A stretch of DNA of 64,000 bases from an uncultured Paracoccaceae bacterium (GCA_937895435.1 CALAXT010000043.1:1-64000), one strand, 5' to 3'. Positions 50,621 through 60,588 are shown, counted from the first letter of the stretch. A program made the numbers and translations. The notes: generated from the sequence alone by a model not told the origin.

Positions 50621-51421
50621 ATGAGAGACACATTTAACTGGCAGGCGGGGGTTGAGGTTGGGCAGGCTGTGCCGCCGGTGGCCCAGTTTGCAGAGCAGGT
50701 TATGTCTGTGATGGCGCAGCGCATGCGGGGGAAGTGTGCGCAGGGGCGCTATCCTGTGCCGCGTGCAGAGCTGATTCAGGGCTTGGCGCAGGCGGCTCTG
50801 GCAGATGATGCGGTGTTGGCTGCCTTTCGTGAGGGCATGCGCGAGCAAAAGATCACCGACAGCCTTATGGCTGACGTTTATATCCCAGCGGCGGCCTGTT
50901 GGCTGGGTGAGGCATGGGAAGAAGATATTGTGACCTTTGCCGAGGTTTCTATTGCCACATGCCGCTTTCAGCGGATTTTGCGGGAATTGGGCAAGGTTTG
51001 GGCGGCTGATATTTTTGCGCCACAGGCGGTGGGAGCTGTTTTGGTGGTGGTGCCTGAGGGTGAGCAGCATACGCTGGGTGCATTGGTTGCCATGGGAAAG
51101 CTGCGCCGCATGGGCATTTCAGTCTGTTTGCGGATGGGGCTTTTGGTCTCAGATCTTCCAGTTCTGATGCAGGGGCGGGCATTTGATGGTGTTTTGATAT
51201 CACTTTCGCGGCAAGAGATGTTTCCGGCCGTGAAAAGTATTGTGAAGGCCTTGCGGCGTGCCGGTCAACGGGACATGTCCATTGTGATAGGTGGCGCTAT
51301 CGTCTGCAATTCTGGGCCGCTAGCGCTGGACATGACTGGCGCCGACGCGGCAATGAACAATATAAATGAAGCCCTACAGCTATTTGGCCTCAGTGACGTC
51401 GCCAAATTACCTGTATTATAA
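50621..51421 (+). CDS. ppaA: Photosynthesis regulator PpaA/AerR (cobalamin-binding)
   Basis: 266 aa from the ATG at 50621. The C-terminal half is a B12-binding (SCHIC-type) domain with EQHTLG at residues 148-153, where H150 is the predicted cobalt ligand. PpaA/AerR antagonises PpsR/CrtJ in light- and redox-dependent control. It is adjacent to ppsR, as in Rhodobacter. A GTG at 50597 is in frame but would add 8 unconserved residues. Confidence 0.92.
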   Translation: MRDTFNWQAGVEVGQAVPPVAQFAEQVMSVMAQRMRGKCAQGRYPVPRAELIQGLAQAALADDAVLAAFREGMREQKITDSLMADVYIPAAACWLGEAWEEDIVTFAEVSIATCRFQRILRELGKVWAADIFAPQAVGAVLVVVPEGEQHTLGALVAMGKLRRMGISVCLRMGLLVSDLPVLMQGRAFDGVLISLSRQEMFPAVKSIVKALRRAGQRDMSIVIGGAIVCNSGPLALDMTGADAAMNNINEALQLFGLSDVAKLPVL

Positions 51422-51471
51422 ATCGTGCCGCAGGACCTTGCGGTGAGACCTGATTTGAAAGTTGGCCCCGG

Positions 51472-52905
51472 GTGAAAACCGACAACCGTGCGCAGTTCGA
51501 CCATGATTTGGCAAGTGTGCTTGCACCAGAAAACGTGCCGCAGCTGATTTCTCAGGCGTCAGACATTGTCCTTTGGCTTGACCCATTTGGTAGAATTCAA
51601 AGTGTTCTCGTCAACCCTCATCACCGATCTTTTGGTCAATTATCGCATTGGCAGGGTTTTAAGATTGATGACGTGCTTGCGCACGATAATGTATCCAAGT
51701 TGCATACGCGATTGGCGCTGCTGCGAAATGGTTCTGGGGCGTCGTTTTTGGCGGTTGAGCTGAACCACATTGATACGAATGTTTCAGATCAAAGTGTGTT
51801 AGAATTTCCCGTGCGGTATTCGCTGCATAAGCTGGGCGAAGACGGATCTGTTCTGATGATGGGGCGTGATCTTCGCCCGATAGGAGAGGTTCAGCAAAAG
51901 CTGGTTGCCGCGCAAATGGCGCTTGAGCGCGATTATGAAGCGCAGCGCGAGTTAGACACGCGCTATCGTGTGTTGATGGAAGCCACGCGTGATGCTGTGG
52001 TGGTGGTCTCTGTTGGTACCGGTCGTGTGGTGGATGTGAATACGGCGGCGGCAGTGCTGATGGGGGCTGCGCGGCCCGACCTGATTGGTGCGGGCATTGC
52101 CCAAGAGTTTGAAGGCTGGCGCCGTGGTGAGTTTTTGGAAACCATGGCAAGTGTTGCTGCCGCCGATTCGGTGGTACCGGTTGAGCTGATGACCCGCCGG
52201 TCACAAAAGCGGCTGATGGCGCTGCCCACGATGTTTCGTGCTGCCGGTGAGCGTCTGTTGCTCTGCCGTCTGGAGGTGGCCGAGCAAGCTGCCGAGCCGC
52301 ATGATGAGTTGGGCGATAATCTTTTGCGGCTCTATAATGAGGGCGCGGATGGGATTGTCTTTACCGACCGCGATGGCACAATTCGTGCTGCGAATGAGGC
52401 GTTTTTGAATTTGACCGATTCGGCCAATATGGCGGCGGTCAAAGGCCGATCTTTGGGCAATTTCCTGGTGCGTGGTGAGGTCGATCTGCGCGTGATTTTG
52501 GAAAATGTTCGCCGTGCCCGGCAAATGCGGGTGTATTCCACCAAATTGACAACGGCGTTTATGGGACAAGTTGCTGTAGAAATGTCTGCCGCATGGCTGA
52601 ATGATCGCCCGGCGCCGGGCGTGGTATTGGTGATCCGCGATGCCACGCGGGCAGATACGTTGCGCCGCCCGGGCTTTGCCGGCGGAGAAGAGGGCGCCAA
52701 CAGTGTGATGGAATTGGTTGGATCTTCGACGCTCAAGGATATTGTCGCCGAAACGTCTGATGTGGTTGAAAAGATGTGTATTGAAACCGCAGTTGAATTG
52801 ACGCGCAACAACCGCGTAGCCGCGGCGGAAATGTTGGGTCTGTCACGACAGTCTTTGTATGTAAAACTCCGCAAATACGGGCTTTTGAACAAGAGTGGCG
52901 ATTGA
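51472..52905 (+). CDS. ppsR: Redox-responsive photosynthesis repressor PpsR/CrtJ
   Basis: 477 aa from a GTG start, with an N-terminal domain, PAS domains (one around residues 162-250, another from about 282) and a Fis-type HTH at the C-terminus (NNRVAAAEMLGLSRQSLYVK). Both redox Cys residues of the family appear conserved, C265 (LLLCRLE) and C436 (EKMCIET). It represses bch and crt genes under oxic conditions by binding TGT-N12-ACA pairs. ppaA lies 50 nt upstream and bchG 66 nt downstream. Confidence 0.95.
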   Translation: MKTDNRAQFDHDLASVLAPENVPQLISQASDIVLWLDPFGRIQSVLVNPHHRSFGQLSHWQGFKIDDVLAHDNVSKLHTRLALLRNGSGASFLAVELNHIDTNVSDQSVLEFPVRYSLHKLGEDGSVLMMGRDLRPIGEVQQKLVAAQMALERDYEAQRELDTRYRVLMEATRDAVVVVSVGTGRVVDVNTAAAVLMGAARPDLIGAGIAQEFEGWRRGEFLETMASVAAADSVVPVELMTRRSQKRLMALPTMFRAAGERLLLCRLEVAEQAAEPHDELGDNLLRLYNEGADGIVFTDRDGTIRAANEAFLNLTDSANMAAVKGRSLGNFLVRGEVDLRVILENVRRARQMRVYSTKLTTAFMGQVAVEMSAAWLNDRPAPGVVLVIRDATRADTLRRPGFAGGEEGANSVMELVGSSTLKDIVAETSDVVEKMCIETAVELTRNNRVAAAEMLGLSRQSLYVKLRKYGLLNKSGD

Positions 52906-52952
52906 TTTTTTCTTGTACGTGGCCCCAGAAATCTTCTTGCCTGACATGTAAA

Positions 52953-52970
52953 TGTAGTGTCTAGTTGACA
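52953..52970. promoter_or_regulatory. PpsR/CrtJ-type site 1 at bchG
   Basis: TGTAGTGTCTAGTTGACA fits TGT-N12-ACA and contains a consensus TTGACA at its right end. It finishes one base before the bchG start codon. Confidence 0.65.
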
Positions 52971-52971
52971 C

Positions 52972-53880
52972 ATGAGTGTCAGCGAAAACTTACATATCCG
53001 GACAGTTCCGCAGCCCCGCGCCATGTTAGAGCTGATAAAGCCCATTACATGGTTTCCACCAGTGTGGGCGTATCTGTGTGGCGTCGTTTCTTCTGGTGGT
53101 GAAATCGTGCCTGTCTGGCCTTTGGTTTTGCTGGGAATGGTATTGGCAGGCCCGGTGGTCTGCGGCATGAGCCAAGCGGCCAATGACTGGTGTGACCGCC
53201 ATGTTGATGCCATCAACGAACCCAATCGCCCGATCCCATCTGGCCGCATCCCAGGCCGATGGGGGTTGTGGATTGCGCTTGGAATGAGCGGGTTGTCGCT
53301 TTTGTTGGCGTGGCCTCTGGGCCCTTGGGGTTTTGGGGCGACTGTGTTTGGGGTTTTGGCTGCGTGGGCCTATTCGGCTGAGCCGATACGGATGAAGCGG
53401 TCAGGCTGGTGGGGGCCAGGGCTGGTGGGCCTGTGCTACGAGGGTTTGCCCTGGTTTACGGGTGCGGCCGTGATGTCGGCGGGCGCGCCGACGGCGCAGG
53501 TTGTGATGATTGCGGCGCTTTATGCCTTTGGTGCGCATGGCATCATGACTTTAAATGATTTCAAAGCGTTAGAGGGTGACCGTCAATATGGTGTGCGGTC
53601 GTTGCCCGTCACATTGGGGCCAGATGTCGCTGCGCGCATTGCCTGCATTGTGATGGTCATGGCGCAGGTCTTGGTGGTCAGCCTGCTGCTGATTTGGGGG
53701 CGACCTTATCATGGTTTGGCGGTTGCGGTCTTTACCTTGGCGCAGTTGGCCGCGATGCGCGTGCTGATCCGCGACCCAAAGGCCAAGGCGCCATGGTATA
53801 ATGGGACCGGTGTGTTGCTATATGTTTCGGGTATGATGGTGTCGGCCTTTGCTTTGCGCGGTCTTGGGGCTGTCGGTTGA
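52972..53880 (+). CDS. bchG: Bacteriochlorophyll synthase (geranylgeranyl/phytyl transferase)
   Basis: 302 aa, UbiA-family membrane prenyltransferase. The Mg-diphosphate motif ANDWCDRHVDAINEPNRPIP (about residues 67-86) is present. It esterifies bacteriochlorophyllide a. The start MSVSENLHIRTVPQPRAML matches family N-termini, but no Shine-Dalgarno precedes the ATG; an alternative ATG at 53023 gives MLELIKPITW. It follows ppsR by 66 nt and overlaps the next gene (TGATG). Confidence 0.94.
   Translation: MSVSENLHIRTVPQPRAMLELIKPITWFPPVWAYLCGVVSSGGEIVPVWPLVLLGMVLAGPVVCGMSQAANDWCDRHVDAINEPNRPIPSGRIPGRWGLWIALGMSGLSLLLAWPLGPWGFGATVFGVLAAWAYSAEPIRMKRSGWWGPGLVGLCYEGLPWFTGAAVMSAGAPTAQVVMIAALYAFGAHGIMTLNDFKALEGDRQYGVRSLPVTLGPDVAARIACIVMVMAQVLVVSLLLIWGRPYHGLAVAVFTLAQLAAMRVLIRDPKAKAPWYNGTGVLLYVSGMMVSAFALRGLGAVG
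52977..52994. promoter_or_regulatory. PpsR/CrtJ-type site 2, inside bchG
   Basis: TGTCAGCGAAAACTTACA fits TGT-N12-ACA and covers codons 2-8 of bchG. It is 6 bp from site 1, close to the 7-8 bp gap typical of cooperative CrtJ sites. Confidence 0.6.
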
Positions 53881-55181
53881 TGTTGTCGTGGTTGTCCATC
53901 GTGCGGCTGGGGTTGGTGCAGTCTTGTCTTGGGGCCATCGTTGTTCTGAGCACATCGACCTTTAACCGTTTGATGGTGGTTGAATTGGCGTTGCCGGCGG
54001 TGTTGCCGGGGTTTTTGGTGGCGCTGCATTACGGTATCCAGATCAGCCGGCCCTATTGGGGCAGTCGGTCCGACAATGGTGGTGCGCGCACGCGCTGGAT
54101 CTTGGTTGGAATGGCGGCGCTTGCGATGGGTGGGCTGGGCGCTGCGATTGGCGTGGTTTTACTTGAATCATTCTTTGCGGTCGGGCTGTTTGTGTCGGTG
54201 GTGTCTTATGCTTTGATTGGGTTGGGTGTTGGGGCGTCTGGCACATCGCTTTTGGCGCTTTTGGCCACGGCGACCCATCCTGATCGTCGCGCGGCTGCGG
54301 CCACGATTACATGGCTTATGATGATTGCAGGCATTGCCATTACGGCCACTGTGGCGGGGGGCTTTCTTGACCCCTATTCACCGTTGCGTTTGCTAGAGGT
54401 TGTGGCCTGCGTCACCGGTGGTGCTTTGGGCGTGACGTTTTTGGCCGTGGTGGGAATTGAACGCTCGGTGGCGCAGGTTTTGGCAGACAGCCCAGCCAAA
54501 GCGGCACCCCTCCCGTTTCGTCAAGCGCTGCATGTCGTCTGGCAAGAGGCCTGCGCCCGCATCTTTACCATCTTTGTTTTTGTCTCAATGACCGCCTATT
54601 TTATGCAAGAGCTGATTTTGGAACCCTATGCTGGCCTGGTGTTTGGTTTCACCCCGGGTGCCAGTACATCGCTGTCGGGCGCGCAAAATGGTGGCGTGTT
54701 CGCGGGAATGCTGGCGGTTGGGGTGCTGGCGTCGGGGTTTCGCCTTGGGTCATTGCGCGGATGGGTGATTGCGGGCTGTCTGGGGTCGGCGCTGGTGCTT
54801 TGGGTCTTGGCGGCGCTGGGGCAGACGGGGGCATCTGCGGGCAGTGTGATGCTGGCGGTTGTGGCTTTGGGTGTGTTCAACGGCATGTTTGCGGTGGCGG
54901 CCATTGGTTTGATGATGGCGTTGGCCGGGGCGGGCCGCGTGGCACGCGAGGGCACGCGGATGGGGCTTTGGGGTGCATCGCAGGCGATCGCTGCCGGGTT
55001 TGGTGGGTTTGCCGGTGCGCTGGGGGTCGATCTTTTTCGGATGTTTACGGATGACGCATCAGCCTTTGGGGTGGTGTTCGTGCTTGAGGGGTGCCTGTTT
55101 TTCGCATCCGCAGCAATGGCATTAACCTTGATTGGCGGGCGTGCATCGGCACAGCAGTCGGTTGTTTTGGCGGGAGAATAG
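53880..55181 (+). CDS. PucC/BCD-family transporter, bchG-bchP linked
   Basis: 433 aa from the ATG at 53880 (the TGA of bchG overlaps it). About 12 membrane helices of the MFS-like PucC family, paralogous to LhaA at 43727-45184. In Rhodobacter the gene between bchG and bchP is called bch2 or orf428; it is thought to assist pigment handling or light-harvesting assembly. Specific cargo is unproven. Confidence 0.88.
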   Translation: MLSWLSIVRLGLVQSCLGAIVVLSTSTFNRLMVVELALPAVLPGFLVALHYGIQISRPYWGSRSDNGGARTRWILVGMAALAMGGLGAAIGVVLLESFFAVGLFVSVVSYALIGLGVGASGTSLLALLATATHPDRRAAAATITWLMMIAGIAITATVAGGFLDPYSPLRLLEVVACVTGGALGVTFLAVVGIERSVAQVLADSPAKAAPLPFRQALHVVWQEACARIFTIFVFVSMTAYFMQELILEPYAGLVFGFTPGASTSLSGAQNGGVFAGMLAVGVLASGFRLGSLRGWVIAGCLGSALVLWVLAALGQTGASAGSVMLAVVALGVFNGMFAVAAIGLMMALAGAGRVAREGTRMGLWGASQAIAAGFGGFAGALGVDLFRMFTDDASAFGVVFVLEGCLFFASAAMALTLIGGRASAQQSVVLAGE

Positions 55182-55182
55182 C

Positions 55183-56373
55183 ATGGATCAGCAGAGCTTT
55201 GATGTGTTTGTGGTGGGGGGTGGCCCATCGGGTGCGACCGCCGCCGAAGACTTGGCGCGCGCCGGTCATTCTGTTGCCATGCTGGATCGTGATGGCCGGA
55301 TCAAACCTTGCGGCGGCGCGGTGCCGCCCCGCATGATCCGTGATTTTGACATTCCAGACAGTCAGATCGTCGCGCGTATTCAAACGGCCCGCATGGTGTC
55401 GCCCACTGGGCGTACAGTCGATATTCCGATTGAAAACGGCTTTGTTGGCATGGTTGATCGGGAACATTTTGATGAATTCCTGCGCGTTCGCGCGGCCCAG
55501 TCGGGGGCCTGTCGGTTGACGGGAACGTTTGTGCGGATTGAACGCACCCGCCATGCCACCATTGTTGTGTGGCGTGACAAAGAGACAGGCGAGGAACGTC
55601 GCAGCCCCACCCGCATGGTGATTGGGGCTGATGGTGCGCGCTCGGTCGTCGCCCGGGCTGAGGTGCGGGGTGGGCGTGAAATTCCCTATGTCATCGCCTA
55701 TCACGAAATCATATCGGCGCCTGAAACCGGGCCGGGCTATGATCCAACCCGGTGTGATGTAATCTATGATGGCCGAATTTCCCCCGATTTTTATGGCTGG
55801 GTTTTTCCGCATGGGTCGCAGGCGAGTGTGGGTATGGGCACTGGCATTGATGGAATTGATCTTAAAAAGGCGACCGCTGACCTGCGCGAGGCGTCTGGCC
55901 TTGCAGGTTGCACCACGATCCGACGTGAGGGCGCGCCCATTCCGCTGCGCCCGCTGGATTGTTGGGATAATGGCTTGGATGTCGTTTTGGCAGGGGATGC
56001 GGCGGGTGTGGTGGCACCATCCTCGGGTGAGGGGATTTATTATGCGATGGCGGGTGGCAGGGCTGCGGCAACGGCTGCGCAGGCGCGTCTTGCCTCGGGG
56101 CGGGTCCGTGATTTGGCTTTGGCGCGCAAAATGTTCATGAAAGAACATGGCACCGTTTTTAAAGTACTGCGCACGATGCAGGATGCCTATTACAAATCAG
56201 ATGAGCGCCGCGAACGTTTTGTCAGCCTTTGTCACGATGTTGATGTGCAAAAGCTGACGTTTGAGGCCTATATGAACAAAAAGCTGGTGCAGGCCCGCCC
56301 CGTTGCCCATTTGCGCATCGGGGTCAAAAATGTGGCCCATTTGCTGGGATTGGTGCCACCTGCATGGACGTGA
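55183..56373 (+). CDS. bchP: Geranylgeranyl-bacteriochlorophyll reductase
   Basis: 396 aa flavoprotein. The FAD motif VVGGGPSGATAAEDLARAG is near residue 9, and GDAAGVVAPSSGEGIYYAM binds the FAD ribitol. It reduces the geranylgeranyl tail to phytyl. GGGAG precedes the ATG. idi follows with a 1-nt gap. Confidence 0.95.
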   Translation: MDQQSFDVFVVGGGPSGATAAEDLARAGHSVAMLDRDGRIKPCGGAVPPRMIRDFDIPDSQIVARIQTARMVSPTGRTVDIPIENGFVGMVDREHFDEFLRVRAAQSGACRLTGTFVRIERTRHATIVVWRDKETGEERRSPTRMVIGADGARSVVARAEVRGGREIPYVIAYHEIISAPETGPGYDPTRCDVIYDGRISPDFYGWVFPHGSQASVGMGTGIDGIDLKKATADLREASGLAGCTTIRREGAPIPLRPLDCWDNGLDVVLAGDAAGVVAPSSGEGIYYAMAGGRAAATAAQARLASGRVRDLALARKMFMKEHGTVFKVLRTMQDAYYKSDERRERFVSLCHDVDVQKLTFEAYMNKKLVQARPVAHLRIGVKNVAHLLGLVPPAWT

Positions 56374-56374
56374 T

Positions 56375-56905
56375 ATGATAGAGGATACCATTCCAGCTTG
56401 GGTCGACGGGCAATTAACTGCTGTGGATAAGATGCAGGTGCATCGGCTTGGCCTGCGGCACAAAGCGATTTCGGTTTTTGTGATGTGCAATGGGCAGGTT
56501 TTGTTGCAGCAACGCGCGCTGACGAAATATCACACCCCGGGTCTGTGGGCCAACACCTGCTGCACCCATCCGCATTGGGATGAGCCGATGGCCACTTGTG
56601 CACAGCGGCGGCTGCGTGAAGAACTTGGGATCACTGGATTGGGCTTGAACCCGGTGGGTCAGGTGGAATACCGCGCTGATGTCGGCAACGGGTTGACTGA
56701 GCATGAGTTGGTCGATGTGTTCGTGGCCGAGGCGCCGCTGTCGCTGCCCATGCAATTAAACCCGGCTGAGGTGGCCGCCACCCGCTGGGTCGATCTGCCA
56801 ACACTTATCCGCGAAATCGGCGATGCCCCCCAGTTGTTTACCCCTTGGTTGCGCATCTATCTGACCGAACATGCTACGCAAATTTTCGGCACAGATGTGC
56901 AATAG
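56375..56905 (+). CDS. idi: Isopentenyl-diphosphate delta-isomerase, type 1
   Basis: 176 aa, Nudix fold. The catalytic Cys is in ANTCCTHPHW, and the Nudix-like helix is CAQRRLREELGI. It interconverts IPP and DMAPP, feeding carotenoid and bacteriochlorophyll tails. It lies 1 nt after bchP and 21 nt from the convergent bchO stop. Confidence 0.94.
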   Translation: MIEDTIPAWVDGQLTAVDKMQVHRLGLRHKAISVFVMCNGQVLLQQRALTKYHTPGLWANTCCTHPHWDEPMATCAQRRLREELGITGLGLNPVGQVEYRADVGNGLTEHELVDVFVAEAPLSLPMQLNPAEVAATRWVDLPTLIREIGDAPQLFTPWLRIYLTEHATQIFGTDVQ

Positions 56906-56926
56906 CGCCCACCGCGCTTGATCGGG

Positions 56927-57829
56927 TTAACCCCGATTGGGTGCAGGGATCAGCTGCGCGGTCAGCCAAGGCGCAAGTGCTGCCATAACTGCCGCGGGGT
57001 CTTCCTCTTGCACCAGATGGCCATAGTGGGTCAGCGCCACGTGTTGGGCGTGGGCCATCCGGGCCACTGCGCGGGCAGATGTTTGTGGCGATACGGCGCG
57101 GTCATTCTCGGCCGTGATCAGCAGCACTGGTTGGTGCAGGCTGGGCAAGGTTTCCAACAGAGGCGGCAGCCGCCATTGCGCCATCATTGCCAGCGTTGCA
57201 TCAACATGGCTGGGTTTGGCCACCAAATGGCGGTAAAGCGTCAATCCCTGCGGGTCGAGCGTTGAGCCGGTTGCCGCGATCAGGTTGGCCACCCGTGCGT
57301 CAGTGTTGGTCAGCCGGGCGAACACCGCAGGAACAAAGGGCGCAAGCGTCAGCATCTTGGCTGTCAACGGAAACAACCACCCGGCCAGCCCCTGAAACGG
57401 GTCCAAGGCTGCATTGATGCCAATAATGGCGCGGGGGCTGGGTGCCAGGCGTTGGGCTAAATCGAGGGCGATTGCAGCGCCGGCCGAATGGCCGATCAAT
57501 GCAGTGGGCTGCCAGCCTTGGTGGACGCAGAGTTTGGCAATATCGGCAGACATTTGCGCCAAACCGGCCCGCCCGCGCGCGCCCATTCGTGAAAACCCTT
57601 GGCCCGGCAGATCAAGTGCGATCACTCGGTAGCTTTGGGCCAGCAATGGCATCAGCCCTCGCCAACTGTGGCACGACCCGCCCGCACCATGCACCAACAT
57701 CACCAAAGGCCCCGTGCCCATTTCCTGCACATGCCACAAATGCGGGCTGACGCGCAGCAAACGTGAGCAGTCTTGGTGTGGCCAATCGGGTGGCAGGTCG
57801 GGTTGGGGGGTGTTCATGGCCTGGGGCAC
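56927..57829 (-). CDS. bchO: BchO, alpha/beta hydrolase linked to Mg chelatase
   Basis: About 297-300 aa. The nucleophile Ser is in LIGHSAGAAIALDLA, with an oxyanion stretch VHGAGGSCHSW and late His in THYGHLVQ. Its biochemical role in bacteriochlorophyll synthesis is unresolved, but it is constantly linked to bchID. The start may be GTG at 57829 or ATG at 57817 (MNTPQPDL). Confidence 0.9.
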   Translation of the reverse strand: MPQAMNTPQPDLPPDWPHQDCSRLLRVSPHLWHVQEMGTGPLVMLVHGAGGSCHSWRGLMPLLAQSYRVIALDLPGQGFSRMGARGRAGLAQMSADIAKLCVHQGWQPTALIGHSAGAAIALDLAQRLAPSPRAIIGINAALDPFQGLAGWLFPLTAKMLTLAPFVPAVFARLTNTDARVANLIAATGSTLDPQGLTLYRHLVAKPSHVDATLAMMAQWRLPPLLETLPSLHQPVLLITAENDRAVSPQTSARAVARMAHAQHVALTHYGHLVQEEDPAAVMAALAPWLTAQLIPAPNRG

Positions 57830-57832
57830 GCG

Positions 57833-59581
57833 CTAGGGAGCAAGTGCCACGCGTAGCGCGGCAGACAGGCGGCGGGCATCGGCGCGCGGCAGTGGCAGAT
57901 AGGGCGCGCCCATTGCATCGGCCAACGCGCGCAGGTCGGGCTGGGGCCTGTTGGCGGTATCAATCACCAGCGCGGGCGTGCCGCTTGTGGCCAGAACCCG
58001 CGCCATCTGGCGGGCTTCTTCCATGGCTTTGATCCGGTTGGGTTGGCCATCCAGTGCGATATTGGCGCGGCCATCGGTCAAAAGTGCCAGCGTTGGGGTC
58101 ATGCCGCGCCGCCGGGTTTGCAGTGCCAATTCAGCGGCCAGTTGCAGTCCGGCGGCCAGTGGTGTGCCGCCCCCCCCCGGCAGCCCGGCCAGCCGACGTT
58201 TTGTTTGCACAAGTGAGCGTGTGGGCGGCAGCATCAGCTCGGCCCCAGTGCCGCGAAAGGCCACCAATGCCACATGATCGCGCCGCGCATAGGCTTGGGC
58301 CAACAGCAGCTCAACCGCGCCCTTTGCCTCGGCCAAGCGGGCCAGTGCGGCCGAGCCGGAGGCATCTACAGCAAAGATAAGCAGCCGGTCTGATGTCTGT
58401 TTGAATTGACGCAGGCGAATATCGTCGCGGCGGATCTGTAATCGATCAGCAGCTAAGTGCCCGCCACCACGGCGCAGTTTTTGCCATGGGGCTGCGACGC
58501 GCAGAGTCGCGACTGGGTCAATCCGCACACCGCTGCCCGGAGTGCCGGGGCGTGATGGGATTGGGCGTCCACGCCGATTGCCTTTTTGCGCCGCGCCAGT
58601 GCCGTTTGTGCCCTGCACCTGCCGCGCGGCGCGCCCGACGGCCAGACGAGCAAGCAGGTCAGCGGGCAAGCAAGACAGCGCTGCCGCAACCATCATGTCA
58701 TCCAGGGGTGGGGTTTCGCTGGGCTGATCTTGTGGTGGGGCGTCTGGGGTCTCATCAGGTTTTGTTTCTGATTGTTCGTCTGAATCGGGTTCTGGGAATG
58801 GTGGGGGTAGGTCTTGGGGTTCTTGTGGCTGTTGATCGGCGGTGTCTTCGTCTGGTGTCTGGGTTGCGCGATGGGCGAACACCAACATGGCTGCCAAGTT
58901 CAGATGGGCTGCAGACACCGATTCGGCTCCATCAAGGGCGGCTGCTGCGCGGGCAGCGGCCAGCGCCATCAGGGGTGCGCGGGCGCTGTTAATCCCAAGT
59001 TTTTCGGCCGTTCGGGCCAGATCTTCCAGCACTGAGTGTGGTGTTTTTATCTGTGACAAACGGGTGCGCGCCTGCGAAAGCTGCCCCGTATCCATGGGCG
59101 TGGCCGTCATGTTGGCCTGCCCGATACCCTCAAGATCAATGAACAGGCCCAGCCGTTCGGTCAGGGCAAGGGGCGGCAGTTCATCGTCATCAGCGCCTTC
59201 ATCCAGTGCGATGAGGGCGGGGCCTGTGCGGTCAAGCCATTGCCCCAGCCGTGCGGCGAGGCCCATTGGGCAACGCTCGGCCATTACCAACAGCAGTGGA
59301 GTATCATCGCCCAAAAGCCCCGTCGTTGAAACGCGCCGACCGCTGGACAGCGTTGCCGCCAAATCGGTGCCGCCATAAAGTGCTTCATCTGACAAGCTGG
59401 GGTGGGCGCGGCGCAAACCTTGGGGCAGGCAGGCGGTGGCCGTGGCAACCAAGCGATCGCGCGCCGGGCTGACACGGGCGCGCAGCCAAATGCCCTTTAG
59501 GCCCGCTGGGTCAATCGCCAGCAAACGTAGGGCAAGCTCGGCCCTGCTCCAGGCACGGGAAGGTTGGCGTGCGGGTTCCAT
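57833..59581 (-). CDS. bchD: Magnesium chelatase subunit D
   Basis: 582 aa. A degenerate AAA+ domain is followed by a Pro/acidic linker (about residues 245-295) and a C-terminal von Willebrand A domain whose MIDAS motif is DASGS. BchD joins BchI into the ring that drives Mg insertion by BchH. It begins 2 nt after bchI. No bchH is in this window. Confidence 0.95.
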   Translation of the reverse strand: MEPARQPSRAWSRAELALRLLAIDPAGLKGIWLRARVSPARDRLVATATACLPQGLRRAHPSLSDEALYGGTDLAATLSSGRRVSTTGLLGDDTPLLLVMAERCPMGLAARLGQWLDRTGPALIALDEGADDDELPPLALTERLGLFIDLEGIGQANMTATPMDTGQLSQARTRLSQIKTPHSVLEDLARTAEKLGINSARAPLMALAAARAAAALDGAESVSAAHLNLAAMLVFAHRATQTPDEDTADQQPQEPQDLPPPFPEPDSDEQSETKPDETPDAPPQDQPSETPPLDDMMVAAALSCLPADLLARLAVGRAARQVQGTNGTGAAQKGNRRGRPIPSRPGTPGSGVRIDPVATLRVAAPWQKLRRGGGHLAADRLQIRRDDIRLRQFKQTSDRLLIFAVDASGSAALARLAEAKGAVELLLAQAYARRDHVALVAFRGTGAELMLPPTRSLVQTKRRLAGLPGGGGTPLAAGLQLAAELALQTRRRGMTPTLALLTDGRANIALDGQPNRIKAMEEARQMARVLATSGTPALVIDTANRPQPDLRALADAMGAPYLPLPRADARRLSAALRVALAP

Positions 59582-59583
59582 TC

Positions 59584-60588
59584 TTAGGGCAGCACCTCAT
59601 TCAAAATCCGGGCAACGCGGGCGCTGCTGCCGGCGTCATCCAACGGATCACGGCGCAAACGGTGGCGCAGGGCCGAGGGTGCAATCGCCCGCAGATGTGT
59701 GCGCGACAGCTGGTCTGTGCCTTCAAACGCGGCGACAGCCCGGGCAGCGCGCAGCAATGTCAGCTCACCTCGCAACCCGTCTGAGCCAAGCGCGATACAG
59801 AGCGCCGCACAATCTTCAAGAATTGCATCGGGCGTTGTGATGCTGCCCAAAGCGCTGCGTGCGGCGATAATCTGATCTCGCAGTTCGGCATCTTGGGCCT
59901 GCCACGGCGGCATAAAGGCGCCGGGCGTGCGTTCGTAACTGTCGCGACGGCGCATCACCTCAACCCGGGTGGCGATGTCGCGGGGGGATATCACCTCAAC
60001 CGACAGGCCAAAGCGGTCCAGCAGCTGGGGGCGCAATTCACCCTCTTCCGGGTTGCCAGATCCAACCAGCACAAATTTTGCCGGATGGCGTATGGAAAGC
60101 CCCTCGCGCTCTACGATGTTCACACCCGATTGCGCAACATCCAGAAGCAAATCAACGATGTGATCTTCCAGCAGGTTGACCTCATCAATGTAAAGATAGC
60201 CACGATTTGCGCGCGCCAGCAGACCTGGTTCAAACGCTTTTTGGCCTTGGGTCAGGGCGCGTTCAATATCCAGCGCGCCCACCACACGGTCTTCGGTCAC
60301 GCCGAGTGGCAGATCGATCACGGGCGTCGCGCGCCGTATCTGATCGGTGGTTTTAATCTCGGCCCAATCGGGGCAATCTTTGGGGTGGGCCGAATTTACT
60401 GGGCACCCCACGACGACCTCAATTTGTGGCAACAGCGCCGCCAGCGCCCGCACGGCAGTTGATTTGCCGGTGCCACGGTCCCCCAGCACAAGAACGCCGC
60501 CGATCGACGGGTCGATTGCGGTTAAGACCATGGCCTGTTTCATTTCCTCTTGGCCGACGATGGCCGAAAATGGAAAGGGATCTGTCAT
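59584..60588 (-). CDS. bchI: Magnesium chelatase ATPase subunit I
   Basis: 334 aa AAA+ ATPase. Walker [10 protein letters not shown], Walker [13 protein letters not shown], sensor-1 VGSGNPEEG and the Arg finger region [13 protein letters not shown] are visible. It powers Mg insertion into protoporphyrin IX. The ATG overlaps the crtA stop (ATGA), so crtA-bchI-D-O is a single operon. Confidence 0.96.
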   Translation of the reverse strand: MTDPFPFSAIVGQEEMKQAMVLTAIDPSIGGVLVLGDRGTGKSTAVRALAALLPQIEVVVGCPVNSAHPKDCPDWAEIKTTDQIRRATPVIDLPLGVTEDRVVGALDIERALTQGQKAFEPGLLARANRGYLYIDEVNLLEDHIVDLLLDVAQSGVNIVEREGLSIRHPAKFVLVGSGNPEEGELRPQLLDRFGLSVEVISPRDIATRVEVMRRRDSYERTPGAFMPPWQAQDAELRDQIIAARSALGSITTPDAILEDCAALCIALGSDGLRGELTLLRAARAVAAFEGTDQLSRTHLRAIAPSALRHRLRRDPLDDAGSSARVARILNEVLP

